Assembly: GCF_000426525.1 (NCBI RefSeq)
Contig: NZ_AUFN01000012.1
Span: 364,322-428,321, forward strand
Length of the DNA: 64,000 bases
Source of the DNA: Nocardioides alkalitolerans DSM 16699
GTDB taxonomy: Bacteria; Actinomycetota; Actinomycetes; Propionibacteriales; Nocardioidaceae
Direction of reading: 5' to 3'
Under the pieces are notes generated by a model. It saw nothing but the letters and a program-made list of their open reading frames with translations, was not told the origin of the DNA and searched no databases. Within the stretch, counting starts at the first letter, position 1. Every line of letters begins with the position of its first letter. Positions 7,630 through 18,018 of this stretch are shown here, piece after piece. Position numbers and translations under genes: made by a program.

Positions 7630-8930
7630 CACGGCTGCCGGTCCTGGGGCGAGGTCGTACGACGGGCAGCCTCCCGGCGGAGGCGCTCGAGCTCGTCGGG
7701 GTCCGTCGTCCAGGGGCCGTGGGCCGCGAGCGCAGCGCAGCCACCGCGGGTAAAGGCAGAAACCAGCACCCGATATCCGTCCATCCCGTCGACCAGGCGG
7801 TATTCCACCCGGTACTCCGGATCTGCCCCGTCGTCGCCCGTGGCCACGGTCGTGATGCGGGCGATGGAGTCGGCGTAGAGGTGCAGCTGGATCCCCTCGC
7901 CCAGCGCCTCGTCCTCGATGGTGAAGACCTCGTTGTCCGAGCCGGCGTGGTCGGCGACGAACTCCCAGAACTCCGCGCCGGCGCTGCGGGCGTCACCCCG
8001 GCGCCACGTCGTCTCGGCGCCTCGGTCGTCGGTGAAGACGAGCGCCGCCGTCGCCGTACCCCCGACACCGTCGGACTCGGGCTCGGCGTCGTCCACGACG
8101 GGCAGGTCCTGGGCGCGGTCCGCGGCTTCCGAGCAGACCAGGAAGCCGACGGAGCGCACCACGTCGTCCACGAGAGCGGGGTGCTCACGACGTACGGCGT
8201 CGCCGACCGCGGCGCCCATCCGGGTCCAGTCGCGCTTGTCGGTGGCACGCTTGCCGCGCCGCGGGTCACGGCGGATGCGCATCCCGGAGGACGCCTGCTC
8301 GGCGGTGGCGACGACCCGCAGCACCACGGGCAGCAGCTCGGGTTCGACTGCCTCCGGGTGGCGGCCCGGTCGTGTCGCCCCGTGCAGGTACTGGCCCGTG
8401 TACCGCAGCACCGCCTCGTCGATCGGGGCGAGGTGCACACCGCGGCGTGCGCGTCCACGGTTCGCCTCGTACGCCTGGGCCCGCCCCCAGTCGGCCTGCT
8501 CCGTGGCGGAGCCGAGCGAGTCGAGGACCTGGCCGCGCTCCAGCAGCCGGGTGTCGGCACCGTGCGCCACGAGAGTGGCGGTGTGCATGCCGACCTCACG
8601 CACCAGCGCGTCGACCTCCGCGGGTGGACCGAGCAGGATCGGGTCCAGCAGCGCGACCGCCGCGTCCTCGTCGAGCGGCCCGGCGGTGCCGGCGGCGTCG
8701 CACAGCGGCAGGACCGCACACCACAGCAGCAGGTGCCGCGCCAGGTCGTCCCGGATCACCTGCAGGTGCCGCTCGGCGATCGGGAACGAGAACGTCCGCG
8801 GCTGGTGCAGCGCGTCCGCCCCGGCTCCGAGCTCGACCCGCAGCTCCCCGTCCTCCCGCACCACCGAAGGGATCCAACCGGCCCGGACGACGACGGTCTC
8901 GCGCCCGGATCGGTTCGTCGGTCGGGTCAT
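7629..8930 (-). CDS. Unrecognised 433-residue protein (possibly DUF6357-like)
   Basis: Starts at ATG 8928-8930, whose ATGA overlaps the stop of the upstream ankyrin gene. The protein is soluble, rich in Asp/Glu/Arg, with no signal or membrane segment. The N-terminal part is mostly helical (IRDDLARHLLLWCAVLPLC). The C-terminal third, from about residue 300, is a beta-rich domain with EFWEFVADHAGSDNEVFT and a repeated Tyr-Arg-Val pattern. I cannot assign a function. The DUF6357 label is from memory of similar proteins and is uncertain. Confidence 0.65.
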   Translation of the reverse strand: MTRPTNRSGRETVVVRAGWIPSVVREDGELRVELGAGADALHQPRTFSFPIAERHLQVIRDDLARHLLLWCAVLPLCDAAGTAGPLDEDAAVALLDPILLGPPAEVDALVREVGMHTATLVAHGADTRLLERGQVLDSLGSATEQADWGRAQAYEANRGRARRGVHLAPIDEAVLRYTGQYLHGATRPGRHPEAVEPELLPVVLRVVATAEQASSGMRIRRDPRRGKRATDKRDWTRMGAAVGDAVRREHPALVDDVVRSVGFLVCSEAADRAQDLPVVDDAEPESDGVGGTATAALVFTDDRGAETTWRRGDARSAGAEFWEFVADHAGSDNEVFTIEDEALGEGIQLHLYADSIARITTVATGDDGADPEYRVEYRLVDGMDGYRVLVSAFTRGGCAALAAHGPWTTDPDELERLRREAARRTTSPQDRQP

Positions 8931-9583
8931 GCGTCGAGGAACCGAGCCACGGGCTCGGCGCCGTAGAACTCGAGGAGCGACGCACCGAGGTCCCGCTCGC
9001 TGCGATGCGGGTCCGCACCCCGCGCCTTCAGGGCGCGGAAGACGCGGGTGAGGTCCTCGACGAGCTCCGGGTTCAGCGGCTTCGGGTCGACCCAGTCGGG
9101 GTCGTTGTGCCGGTAGCGCGGAAGGACGTCCCGCGCGTCCAGCGCAGCGCGCCCGAGCGAGGAGTTGCCGTAGGAGTCGAGGGCGTGGACGTCGGCCCCG
9201 GCCTCGAGGAGCACCAGGAGCGCGGCGTGCGCTGCGTCGGCCCGGTCGGCGGTGTTGCGCAGCTGCCACGGTTCCTCCTCGCGCCACGTCGGCCGCAGCC
9301 ACCGGGAGCGCGACACCGCCGCCTTGATCGCGTGGTGGAGCACCGGCATCGCCCAGGGCTCCCGGTCGGGGTGCTCGATGTAGTTCGGGTCCGCTCCGTG
9401 CGTCAGCAGGAGCGCGGCGATCTCGAACTCCCCGTGGCGGTACGCGACCTGCAGCGGCGACTGCGCGGCGTACTTCTTCGGGGCCGCCCCCGCGACCGCG
9501 CCGACGACGCGCGCATCCTTCGCCACCCGCTCCCGGACCGCGTCGACGTCGCCGGCGATGATCTCCTCGAACACGACCTTCAT
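8927..9583 (-). CDS. Ankyrin-repeat protein
   Basis: 218 residues. Ankyrin units are visible as SPLQVAYRHGEFEIAALLLTHGADPN (about residues 42-67), a longer irregular unit, and LLVLLEAGADVHALDSYGNSSLGRAAL (about 124-150), ending with a degenerate FRALKARGADPHRSE. These repeats bind other proteins. First gene of a coupled operon with the unknown protein at 7629 and the membrane protein at 6976, so it may be the cytoplasmic adaptor of a membrane complex. Start ATG at 9583. Confidence 0.82.
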   Translation of the reverse strand: MKVVFEEIIAGDVDAVRERVAKDARVVGAVAGAAPKKYAAQSPLQVAYRHGEFEIAALLLTHGADPNYIEHPDREPWAMPVLHHAIKAAVSRSRWLRPTWREEEPWQLRNTADRADAAHAALLVLLEAGADVHALDSYGNSSLGRAALDARDVLPRYRHNDPDWVDPKPLNPELVEDLTRVFRALKARGADPHRSERDLGASLLEFYGAEPVARFLDA

Positions 9584-9634
9584 GCTGCCCCCGTTCTCTG
9601 CGTACGACGCTCCCGCCGTCCGCCGGAACCTAGC

Positions 9635-10582
9635 CTAGAGAGCCTCGCGGGCGTCGTCGGTGATCGCTTCCGGCGTACGGCGCGTAGCCCGCAGGCTGGC
9701 GACCACCGCGATCGTCAGGCTGGTGACGATGACACCCATGGAGAGCCAGATCGGCATCTTGTAGACGTCGAGCAGCAGCATCTTGACGCCGACGAACACG
9801 AGGATCGCGGCCAGTCCGGCCTTGAGGTAGATGAACCGGTGCATCAGGTCGGCGAGCAGGAAGTACATGGCGCGCAGGCCCAGGATGGCGAAGGCGTTGC
9901 TGGTGAAGACGATGAACGGCTCCTGGGTGACGGCGAAGATCGCGGGGATGGAGTCGACGGCGAAGATGATGTCGGTCGTCTCGACCATGACGAGCACGAA
10001 GAACAGCGGCGTCGCGACCCACGTGCCGGCCTTCTTCACCCAGAACTTCTGGCCGTGGTACTCCTCCGTCGACGGCACGCGCCTCTTGAACCACCGCAGC
10101 ACGGGGTTCGCCGCGGGGTCGAGCTCCTCGTCGCGCTGGCGGAACATCTTCCAGCCGGTGTAGACGAGGAACGCACCGAAGACGTAGAGGATCCAGGCGA
10201 AGTTCTCGATCATCACGGCGCCACCGGCGATGAAGATCGCGCGGAACACGAGCGCACCGAGCACGCCGTAGAACAGCACCCGGTGCTGGTACTCCCGGGG
10301 CACGGCGAAGTAGGTGAAGATCAGCGCGAAGACGAAGACGTTGTCGACGGCGAGCGACTTCTCGATGAGGTAGCCGGCGTAGTACTCACCGCCGGCCTGG
10401 GCGCCGTACGCCCACCAGATCACCCCGCCGAAGGCGAGCCCCAGGCTCACCCAGACGGCCGACCAGACGGCTGCTTCCTTGACCGAGACGACGTGGGCGG
10501 TGCGGTGCGCGAACAGGTCGACGGCCAGCATCGCGAAGATGACGCCGAGCACCGCGGCCCAGGCCCAGACGGGTACGTCCAT
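9635..10582 (-). CDS. terC: TerC-family integral membrane protein
   Basis: 315 residues with eight or nine membrane helices beginning VWAWAAVLGVIFAMLAVDL. Conserved acidic membrane residues are present: AVDNVFVF near residue 95 and TDIIFAVDSIPA near 200, the TerC signature. TerC/Alx proteins are linked to manganese export and metal loading of secreted proteins; older annotations call them tellurium resistance proteins. No other ter genes are nearby, so a metal-homeostasis role is more likely. The 5' leader can fold so that the ribosome binding site is paired (10590-10628). Confidence 0.9.
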   Translation of the reverse strand: MDVPVWAWAAVLGVIFAMLAVDLFAHRTAHVVSVKEAAVWSAVWVSLGLAFGGVIWWAYGAQAGGEYYAGYLIEKSLAVDNVFVFALIFTYFAVPREYQHRVLFYGVLGALVFRAIFIAGGAVMIENFAWILYVFGAFLVYTGWKMFRQRDEELDPAANPVLRWFKRRVPSTEEYHGQKFWVKKAGTWVATPLFFVLVMVETTDIIFAVDSIPAIFAVTQEPFIVFTSNAFAILGLRAMYFLLADLMHRFIYLKAGLAAILVFVGVKMLLLDVYKMPIWLSMGVIVTSLTIAVVASLRATRRTPEAITDDAREAL

Positions 10583-10589
10583 GTGACTA

Positions 10590-10628
10590 CCTCCAGCGAG
10601 CCCACCTGAGGTGGGCGTTCGTTGGAGG
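10590..10628 (-). promoter_or_regulatory. terC leader hairpin that pairs the ribosome binding site
   Basis: On the minus strand, CCTCCA (10623-10628) pairs with TGGAGG (10590-10595), the Shine-Dalgarno sequence 7 bases before the terC ATG. Between them is a perfect 7-bp hairpin, GCCCACC/GGTGGGC with loop TCA. The RNA upstream (10629-10690) also has G/C-rich self-complementary stretches. The arrangement is that of a translational riboswitch or other RNA switch. Related genes elsewhere carry the yybP-ykoY manganese riboswitch, but I do not see its conserved core here. Confidence 0.5.
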
Positions 10629-10809
10629 TCTCCCCCGCCGCCGGACCGAGCCGTGCGGCCGACGCACCGGATCGGACTGGGCCGACCGTAATGACGATGC
10701 GCCGAGGTTGGGGTACTCCCCTCGTGCGGAAGATCTTGCCGGGGTCGAGACCCGTTTTCAAGAGGACGCCGTGACGAACCGGATCAGGGGTGCCGTCCGA
10801 TTCCCGGGG

Positions 10810-11073
10810 TCAGATCCACCTCGCACCGATCTCGTCGTGCAGCTGCTGCGTCTTCTGCAGCTTCAGCACGCCGTTCTCCAACCTGGTCTCGAGGCCGCAC
10901 GCGTCAGCGACGACCACGATGGCGTCTCGTTCCTCGGCGTGGTCGTCCGCGGTGCCGCCGTCCCACAGCTCCAGCCAGCGGTCGGTCGGGTCGTCACTGC
11001 CGGCGTCGGCCCAGACACGGCAGATCAGGTCGAGCTCGTCCTGGGTCATGGGGCGGGTGGGGATGGCGTACAC
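10810..11073 (-). CDS. Small hypothetical protein
   Basis: 87 residues from GTG 11071-11073, or 79 from ATG 11047-11049 (MTQDELDLIC). The protein is acidic and soluble, with WLELWDGGTADDHAEERDAIVVVADACGLETRLENGVLKL, suggesting an alpha/beta fold. No family is recognised. It is 89 bases downstream of the 11163 gene on the same strand, and the two may be co-transcribed. Confidence 0.55.
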   Translation of the reverse strand: MYAIPTRPMTQDELDLICRVWADAGSDDPTDRWLELWDGGTADDHAEERDAIVVVADACGLETRLENGVLKLQKTQQLHDEIGARWI

Positions 11074-11162
11074 GTGGGCTCCTCTGGGTCGTCACGGGTT
11101 GTCGGGGGTTGTCGGGTCGAGCGTGTCGCATCCGTCCCGGCGGTGGAAGGTCGCCCGGGCCG

Positions 11163-11738
11163 CTAGCTCCGCGCTCGCGTGAAAACGTGCAGGGCGACGT
11201 CCTCCCAGGCGACGGCCCGCTCGACGTACGGCGCGACGTCGCCCTCGAGCCGCAGCACCGAGGCGAGCGCGCCGTTGCAGAGGTCGAGCCACCGGTCGGG
11301 GGTGACGGCTCCTCCCTCGAAGGCGTCCGGGGAGCCGTCGTCACGCCAGGTGCCGGCCACGGCGTTGACCGAGAGGCACCGCTGCGGGGTTCCGGAGGCC
11401 CAGCGGCCGTACGCGAACATGTCGTTCGACGACAGCGCGGTGAGCAGCCGGACGTCCGGCCACTCCGTGAGCTTGAGGTATCTCGCGTGCAGGATGTCGG
11501 GGTCGTAGAGGTGGGCGTCGCGGGTCGCGATGAGCACGCCGTCCTCGAACGCCCCCACCGCGAGCGTGCCGCGGGGCGGCAGAGCGGTCTCGAGGAGCGG
11601 CCGGGACCCGACCCGCTCGTACGGCGTGCGCGGGAACAGGCGTCGTACCACCGCCTCGGCCTCGGCCTCCCCCGCCGGTCGTGCGAGATCGACGGTGCCG
11701 TCGCCGGAGCAGGCGAGGAACGAGAAGCTGAGTCCCAT
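11163..11738 (-). CDS. DUF6928-like hypothetical protein
   Basis: 191 residues from ATG 11736-11738. It starts with a short beta strand (GLSFSFLAC). A conserved-looking centre follows, with LAVGAFEDGVLIATRDAHLYDPD and a C-terminal helix-rich part with WRDDGSPDAFEGG. There is no signal peptide or membrane segment. It resembles proteins annotated as DUF6928 in actinobacteria; that name is from memory. Function is unknown. Confidence 0.6.
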   Translation of the reverse strand: MGLSFSFLACSGDGTVDLARPAGEAEAEAVVRRLFPRTPYERVGSRPLLETALPPRGTLAVGAFEDGVLIATRDAHLYDPDILHARYLKLTEWPDVRLLTALSSNDMFAYGRWASGTPQRCLSVNAVAGTWRDDGSPDAFEGGAVTPDRWLDLCNGALASVLRLEGDVAPYVERAVAWEDVALHVFTRARS

Positions 11739-11931
11739 GCGGGCATCGTAGGGCGGTCCTCCGCCACCTCGGCGGTCCGCCACGGCGGCTCGCAAACGTT
11801 GGGCGTCCGTCTAACGACCGGCGCGACCCGCCCCCACCCCGTCCCGTCAGGAGCAGGATCGTCCCAGGTCACCGGCGGTTCGGTGGCAGCGAGACAACGA
11901 CGACGACGTACCCGATCGGGAGGGAACGACC

Positions 11932-12630
11932 ATGTCACGAGGAACTCTTCTGCGGCGCCTGGCAGGCGCCGGAGTGGCCGTCGCAGCGGCGACGGCGTTC
12001 ATGCCCGTCGCCCCGGCGCAGGCCGACAACGTGCTGACCTTCAGCCAGGACGAGCTGGAGCGGCTGTGCGCGGGCGAGACGGTGAACAACTTCGCGATCG
12101 CCGGTGACTGCACCTTCAAGCCGCAGTCGCAGGGCGCGGAGTACAACATCTGGCGGGCGTACGGCGGGGAGGTCAGCAACTGCGCCCCCGACGCCCGCGG
12201 CGACCTCACGCAGCGACGCGACATGTCCGAGTCCGTGACCGAGACCTGGTCGGTCGGCGGCCGGATCAGCATCAACATCAAGGACAAGGTGTCGATCGAG
12301 GCCGGGTCGGAGTACTCCCGGTCCCGCACCGAGACCGTGACCGTCGCCGACACGATCGTGGCGAACCCGGGCTACAAGAACCACGCGACGAAGGGCGTGC
12401 GCCACGTCGACCAGTACGGCGAGATCGAGGTGCCCGTCCGGACCTACGAGCACCAGGGCGGCGACGGCTACCTCCCGACCGTCGAGTACCACTACATCAC
12501 CGACGTCACCCGCCGGGTGCCCGTCGAGGGTGCGGAGGACGCCACGGGACAGGACCACGTGTCGTGCGGCTCCGACTTCCGGGTGGGCGAGGGCTGGGAG
12601 GTCTACCTCCCGCCGGGCGCCACACCGTGA
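11932..12630 (+). CDS. Secreted beta-rich protein, possibly aerolysin-like
   Basis: 232 residues. The signal peptide covers residues 1-31, with RRLAG then a hydrophobic core and cleavage after APAQA. In the mature part, ESVTETWSVGGRISINIKD and AGSEYSRSRTETVTVADT are long Ser/Thr-rich alternating strands around a turn, the pattern of the membrane-inserting hairpin in aerolysin/ETX-MTX2 pore-formers. Three cysteines are seen (RLCAG, GDCTF, SNCAP) plus one near the C terminus. The ribosome binding site GGGAGGGA lies 6 bases before the ATG. The toxin link is an inference from pattern only. Confidence 0.6.
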   Translation: MSRGTLLRRLAGAGVAVAAATAFMPVAPAQADNVLTFSQDELERLCAGETVNNFAIAGDCTFKPQSQGAEYNIWRAYGGEVSNCAPDARGDLTQRRDMSESVTETWSVGGRISINIKDKVSIEAGSEYSRSRTETVTVADTIVANPGYKNHATKGVRHVDQYGEIEVPVRTYEHQGGDGYLPTVEYHYITDVTRRVPVEGAEDATGQDHVSCGSDFRVGEGWEVYLPPGATP

Positions 12631-12654
12631 CGTACGGCGCCCGACCGGCACCGT

Positions 12655-13455
12655 CTAGCGCGGGGCCCTGGGGTCAGCACCCGGGGTGGGTGGCTCCTCG
12701 TGCACCTCGAGCACACCGCGGGAGAACCCGTTCGCGACGAGCGCTGCCCGGTTCCGGGCGTTCCACCGCTTCATGAGGCGCGACAGCCGCCAGGTCACCG
12801 CCTGGCGGCTGTAGTGCGTCTCCTCGGCGATCTCGGCGTTGGAGCTGCCGCCCGCCGCGAGCAGCAGCATCTGCGCGTCGGGGCCGGCGATGTCGACGGC
12901 GACGATCGTGCTGCCCGCCTCGCCCGCCCCCGGGTCGCCCACCGAGGCCGCCCCTGCGGTGCCGACGTCCTCGGGGTGCCGCACCTCGTCCCAGCCCTCC
13001 GCCCAGGACGAGCCCAGCTCGCCGGCCACGGCCGACGCGCGCGCCATCGCGACGAACGCCTTCGTGGGGTCGGCCCGGATCGTCAGGTGCAGGACCTCGC
13101 CGAACACCCGCAGGGCCGGGAGCGCACCGCGGAACACCGTGCCCGGCGACACCGGCTCGGAGCACGCCGCCGCGTGACGACGTACCGCAGCCAGGGTGGT
13201 CTCCGGCATCGGCTCGCCCCGCTCGACGGCGTCCAGCGCGTCGACCAGCACCAGGGGGACGATCTCGGCGTACCGCTTCTGCAGCCAGTCGGTGTCGCTC
13301 ACCTCGCCGTACGCCTGCAGGGTCAACCGCGACGCGAGGGACTCCGCGTAGTCGGTCAGGCCGAGACCGAGCGGCTCGCCGGGCCGGAGGAGCGCCCGAG
13401 CGGTGGCGTTGCCCAGGCCCGCGGAGCCTGGCGGGTTGCGACGCTGCTGCGACAA
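12655..13455 (-). CDS. LuxR-type DNA-binding regulator
   Basis: 266 residues if started at TTG 13453-13455 (GAGAGG lies about 7 bases upstream); no ATG or GTG gives a better start. The N-terminal 190 residues are helical without a recognised sensor domain. The C-terminal part, about residues 195-250, is a LuxR/GerE-like helix-turn-helix: LLLAAGGSSNAEIAEETHYS then RQAVTWRLSRLMKRWNARNR. The target genes are unknown. It is followed on the same strand by no close gene; the ABC-F gene upstream is 82 bases away. Confidence 0.7.
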   Translation of the reverse strand: MSQQRRNPPGSAGLGNATARALLRPGEPLGLGLTDYAESLASRLTLQAYGEVSDTDWLQKRYAEIVPLVLVDALDAVERGEPMPETTLAAVRRHAAACSEPVSPGTVFRGALPALRVFGEVLHLTIRADPTKAFVAMARASAVAGELGSSWAEGWDEVRHPEDVGTAGAASVGDPGAGEAGSTIVAVDIAGPDAQMLLLAAGGSSNAEIAEETHYSRQAVTWRLSRLMKRWNARNRAALVANGFSRGVLEVHEEPPTPGADPRAPR

Positions 13456-13537
13456 CGAGGTGCCTCTCCACGAGATCCGTCGGCCCGATCCGACTGGCCA
13501 AGTCCTACCAGTCGGCTGGGCACGACGCGTGCCGACC

Positions 13538-15178
<1,641 letters not shown>

Positions 15179-15303
15179 GCCCCGAAGCGTAGGGCCAGCC
15201 GGCGCGCGGCCGACGGCGGAGGCGGTGGTTGGACACGCACGGGACACTTGCGCCGACGGACCCCGTCCGAGGCCCGACCGGTCGACCGCACCTGGAGGGA
15301 ACC

Positions 15304-16497
15304 ATGGACCACCACGCCGTGACCATCGTCGGGGGCGGCAACGCCGGCATCTCCCTCGCGGCCCGGCTGCTGCGCGAGGGTGTCGACGACGTCGCGCTCG
15401 TCGAGCCGCGCACCACCCACCACTACCGGCCGCTGCTGAACTACGTCGGCGCCGGACTGGCCCCGATGTCAGCGGTCGAGCGCCCCACCCGCAGCCTCGT
15501 GCCCGACGGCTGCACGCTCGTGCCGGACCACGTCGTCTCGGTCGATCCGGGCGCCTCCGACGGACCCACCGTCACGACCGCCGGCGGGCGGACCCTGAGC
15601 ACCTCCACCCTGGTGCTCTGCCCCGGTCTCGACGAGGACTGGGACGCCACCCCGGGGCTCGCCCGGGCGTACGACGAGGGGTGGGCCGCCTCGACCTTCG
15701 TCGGCGAGTCCGCGTCCCGGGTCTGGCCCGCGCTGCGCGACCTCACCGCCGGCCGGGTGCTCTTCACCGTGCCGCCCGAGCCCGCCCCCTGCGGTCCCAC
15801 CGCGCTCAAGCCGCTGCTGATGGCGTGCGACCACTGGCGCCGCCGGGGCGTCCTCGACCGGCTCGACGTGGTCCTCGTGCTGCCGTACGCCACGGCCCTG
15901 GCCGTCCCCGTCCCGGACCGCCGGGTCGAGGAGGCGCTCACGTCGTACGGCGTGCGCGTGCTCCGCGAGGCCAGCGTGACGGAGCTGGGCGACCGTGCCG
16001 TCACCGTCACGACGCCGACCGGCACCGAGGTGGTCGACGACCTCGCGTTCGCCCACGTCGTGCCGCACTACCGGGCACCCCGCTGGATCGAGGACGCCGG
16101 TCTGGCGGGCACGACGGCAGCCGGGCTGGCCGACGTCGACCTCCACACGATGCGCCACCGTCGCCACCCGGCCGTCTGGGCACTCGGCGACTGCGCCGAT
16201 CTCCGCACGCGGCCCTCCGGAGGGGCGCTGCGCGACCAGGTCTCGGTGCTCGCGGCCCACCTCACGGCGGCGCCGGGCACTCCCGAGGCCCGGCTGCCCC
16301 GGTACGACGGCTACACCGTCATGCCGATCACGCTCGACCGTCGCCGGCTGATGCTCGTGGAGATCGACCGCGACGGTCGACCGTCGCCGTCGGTGCCCTT
16401 CGTCGACCTCACGCGACCCCGTCGGACGACCTGGTTGGCCGACCGCTACGGACTCCCCCAGACCTACTTCCGGCGCATCCTGCGCGGCAAGGTCTGA
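15304..16497 (+). CDS. FAD-dependent oxidoreductase, sulfide:quinone reductase-like
   Basis: 397 residues from ATG 15304. The N-terminal dinucleotide motif is VGGGNAGIS at residues 8-16; a second FAD motif near the C terminus is ALGDCADL. A cysteine in PAPCGPTALKPLLMACD aligns with one catalytic cysteine of SQR, and the Cys of GDCADL sits near the place of the other. These support a type of SQR that oxidises sulfide or a persulfide and passes electrons to the membrane quinone pool. The C-terminal region ends TWLADRYGLPQTYFRRILRG, as in SQR-like proteins. No sulfur dioxygenase or rhodanese is adjacent. Confidence 0.8.
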   Translation: MDHHAVTIVGGGNAGISLAARLLREGVDDVALVEPRTTHHYRPLLNYVGAGLAPMSAVERPTRSLVPDGCTLVPDHVVSVDPGASDGPTVTTAGGRTLSTSTLVLCPGLDEDWDATPGLARAYDEGWAASTFVGESASRVWPALRDLTAGRVLFTVPPEPAPCGPTALKPLLMACDHWRRRGVLDRLDVVLVLPYATALAVPVPDRRVEEALTSYGVRVLREASVTELGDRAVTVTTPTGTEVVDDLAFAHVVPHYRAPRWIEDAGLAGTTAAGLADVDLHTMRHRRHPAVWALGDCADLRTRPSGGALRDQVSVLAAHLTAAPGTPEARLPRYDGYTVMPITLDRRRLMLVEIDRDGRPSPSVPFVDLTRPRRTTWLADRYGLPQTYFRRILRGKV

Positions 16498-16513
16498 CCG
16501 GCAGCAGGCGGCC

Positions 16514-17377
16514 TCACGACCGCAGGGCCTCGACCACGCGGCGAGCCATCTGGTCGGCCCCGAGGTGGTCGTCGGCCGTGATCGTCACGACCGCGTCGTC
16601 GAGGAAGATCAGCATCTGGCCGTACGCACCGTGCAGGCGCCACGCGTCGCCCGGACCGCCCCACCCGGCGAGGGCGTAGCGCGTGTAGCCGGGTCCGGCC
16701 TCGCGCTCGTGCCAGTCGGAGTGCAGGGCGTCGGTCCACCGCGACGACACGAGGCGCCGGCCCTCCCACACGCCTCCGTCGCCGATCAGCCGGCCGATGC
16801 GCGCGAGCTCCTCGGCGCGCAGGTGCAGGCCCTCGCCCGCCACGATCCAGCCGTTCGGGCAGTGCTCCCAGTACGGCGCCCCGAGCCCGAGCGGCTCGAA
16901 CAGCCGCGGACCGAGCCACCCGGCGACGTCGCCCACCACGGCGCCGAGCGCGCGCATCGCGGTGTAGGTGCTGGCGTTCGAGTACTGGAAGGCCCGGCCG
17001 CTGGTCGGACGGCCGAGGAACTCGCGCGCGAGGTCAGGCCAGTCCGTCATCAGGGTGGGTGACCACGGCAGGTCGATGCCGCTCGTCATGCCGAGCAGGT
17101 GCCTCATGCTGACCGCCTCGACGCCGTTCCCGAGAGGGACGTCGGGCAGGTACGTCGACACGGGTGCGTCGACGTCGACGAGGCCCTCGTCAGCGGCGAT
17201 GCCGGCCGCGAGCACGCACACGCCCTTGGCGGCGGAGTGGATGTCGCGCGGGACGTCCTCGCTCCAGTGGCGGACCGCCGTCCGCCCGTCGACGCGGACG
17301 TGGGCGGCGTGGGCGCCGAACCCGTCCTCCTCCGCTGCGCGGACGATGCGGTCGAGGACGGTCTGCGCGCGGCTCAC
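16514..17377 (-). CDS. Serine hydrolase of the beta-lactamase / class C fold
   Basis: 287 residues from GTG 17375-17377; longer frames upstream run over the divergent sigma promoter and are not preferred. The SxxK motif is SAAK near residue 49 (nucleophile Ser and general base Lys). YSNA near 126 provides the Tyr-x-Asn motif, and HGAYGQM near 257 stands for the third motif. No signal peptide is seen, so it is likely cytoplasmic. Members act as esterases, D-peptidases or lactamases; the substrate here is unknown. Confidence 0.85.
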   Translation of the reverse strand: MSRAQTVLDRIVRAAEEDGFGAHAAHVRVDGRTAVRHWSEDVPRDIHSAAKGVCVLAAGIAADEGLVDVDAPVSTYLPDVPLGNGVEAVSMRHLLGMTSGIDLPWSPTLMTDWPDLAREFLGRPTSGRAFQYSNASTYTAMRALGAVVGDVAGWLGPRLFEPLGLGAPYWEHCPNGWIVAGEGLHLRAEELARIGRLIGDGGVWEGRRLVSSRWTDALHSDWHEREAGPGYTRYALAGWGGPGDAWRLHGAYGQMLIFLDDAVVTITADDHLGADQMARRVVEALRS

Positions 17378-17419
17378 GGCGTCAGTCTGCTGCAACGCGC
17401 TCAGCGCGGGCAGCGGAGG

Positions 17420-17429
17420 TGTAACGCTG
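17420..17429 (+). promoter_or_regulatory. Putative ECF sigma promoter element (copy 1)
   Basis: TGTAACGCTG lies exactly 25 bases upstream of the sigma gene ATG. The same decamer at the same distance precedes the paralogous sigma gene (26543-26552). It resembles ECF -35 elements containing AAC. In both copies CG follows 6 bases later and ACCA 12 bases later. Confidence 0.6.
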
Positions 17430-17454
17430 AGAGGACGTGGGACCACATACGGGC

Positions 17455-18018
17455 ATGACAGACGACGAGGGCATCGCTGCGATCGGTCGGGATCCCGACG
17501 CACTGGAGGCCTTCTACCGCGCCCACGTCGACGCCGTGCAGCAGTACGTCGCCCGCCGGGTCACCACCCCGCAGGACGCGGCCGACCTCACGGCGGACGT
17601 GTTCGTCGCTGCCATCGACGCGAGCCGTCGCTACCGCGGCGAGGCCGCGCACCCGCGAGCGTGGATCTACGGCATCGCCCGGAGGGTCGTGGCCGGGCAC
17701 CGTCGCTCCCGGGCCCAGGCGGCCCGCGTGGTGTCCCGGCTGCAGGGCCATGCACTCCTCGACGACGATGCGATCCTCCGCCTGACCCAGCGCATCGACA
17801 GCGAGCGGGAGGCGCGAGCCCTCCTGCGTCGGATCGCCGGGCTGCCCGCCTCGCAGCGCGACGTCGTCGAGCTGGTCGCCGTCGACGGTCTCAGCCTGGT
17901 CGAGGCCGCCGCTGCGCTCGGCATCAGGCCGGGTGCCGCCCGCGTGCGCTACCACCGGGCGCGCACGTCCCTCGGTCTCACCGAACCCATCTCGACCTGC
18001 CGTGAGGTCACGCCATGA
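17455..18018 (+). CDS. ECF-type RNA polymerase sigma factor
   Basis: 187 residues from ATG 17455. Region 2 is AFYRAHVDAVQQYVARRV then DAADLTADVFVAAIDASRRY and AWIYGIARRVV (-10 binding). Region 4 is LPASQRDVVELVAVDGLSLVEAAAALGI followed by the recognition helix RPGAARVRYHRARTSLG. There is no C-terminal extension. The gene overlaps the next one by ATGA, as sigma/anti-sigma pairs usually do. A shared promoter motif with the second sigma gene in the window suggests positive autoregulation. Confidence 0.88.
   Translation: MTDDEGIAAIGRDPDALEAFYRAHVDAVQQYVARRVTTPQDAADLTADVFVAAIDASRRYRGEAAHPRAWIYGIARRVVAGHRRSRAQAARVVSRLQGHALLDDDAILRLTQRIDSEREARALLRRIAGLPASQRDVVELVAVDGLSLVEAAAALGIRPGAARVRYHRARTSLGLTEPISTCREVTP

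Noticed and set aside
10590..10690. A yybP-ykoY manganese riboswitch ahead of terC
   Set aside because: The conserved core bases are not clearly present; only the structure that pairs the ribosome binding site is supported.
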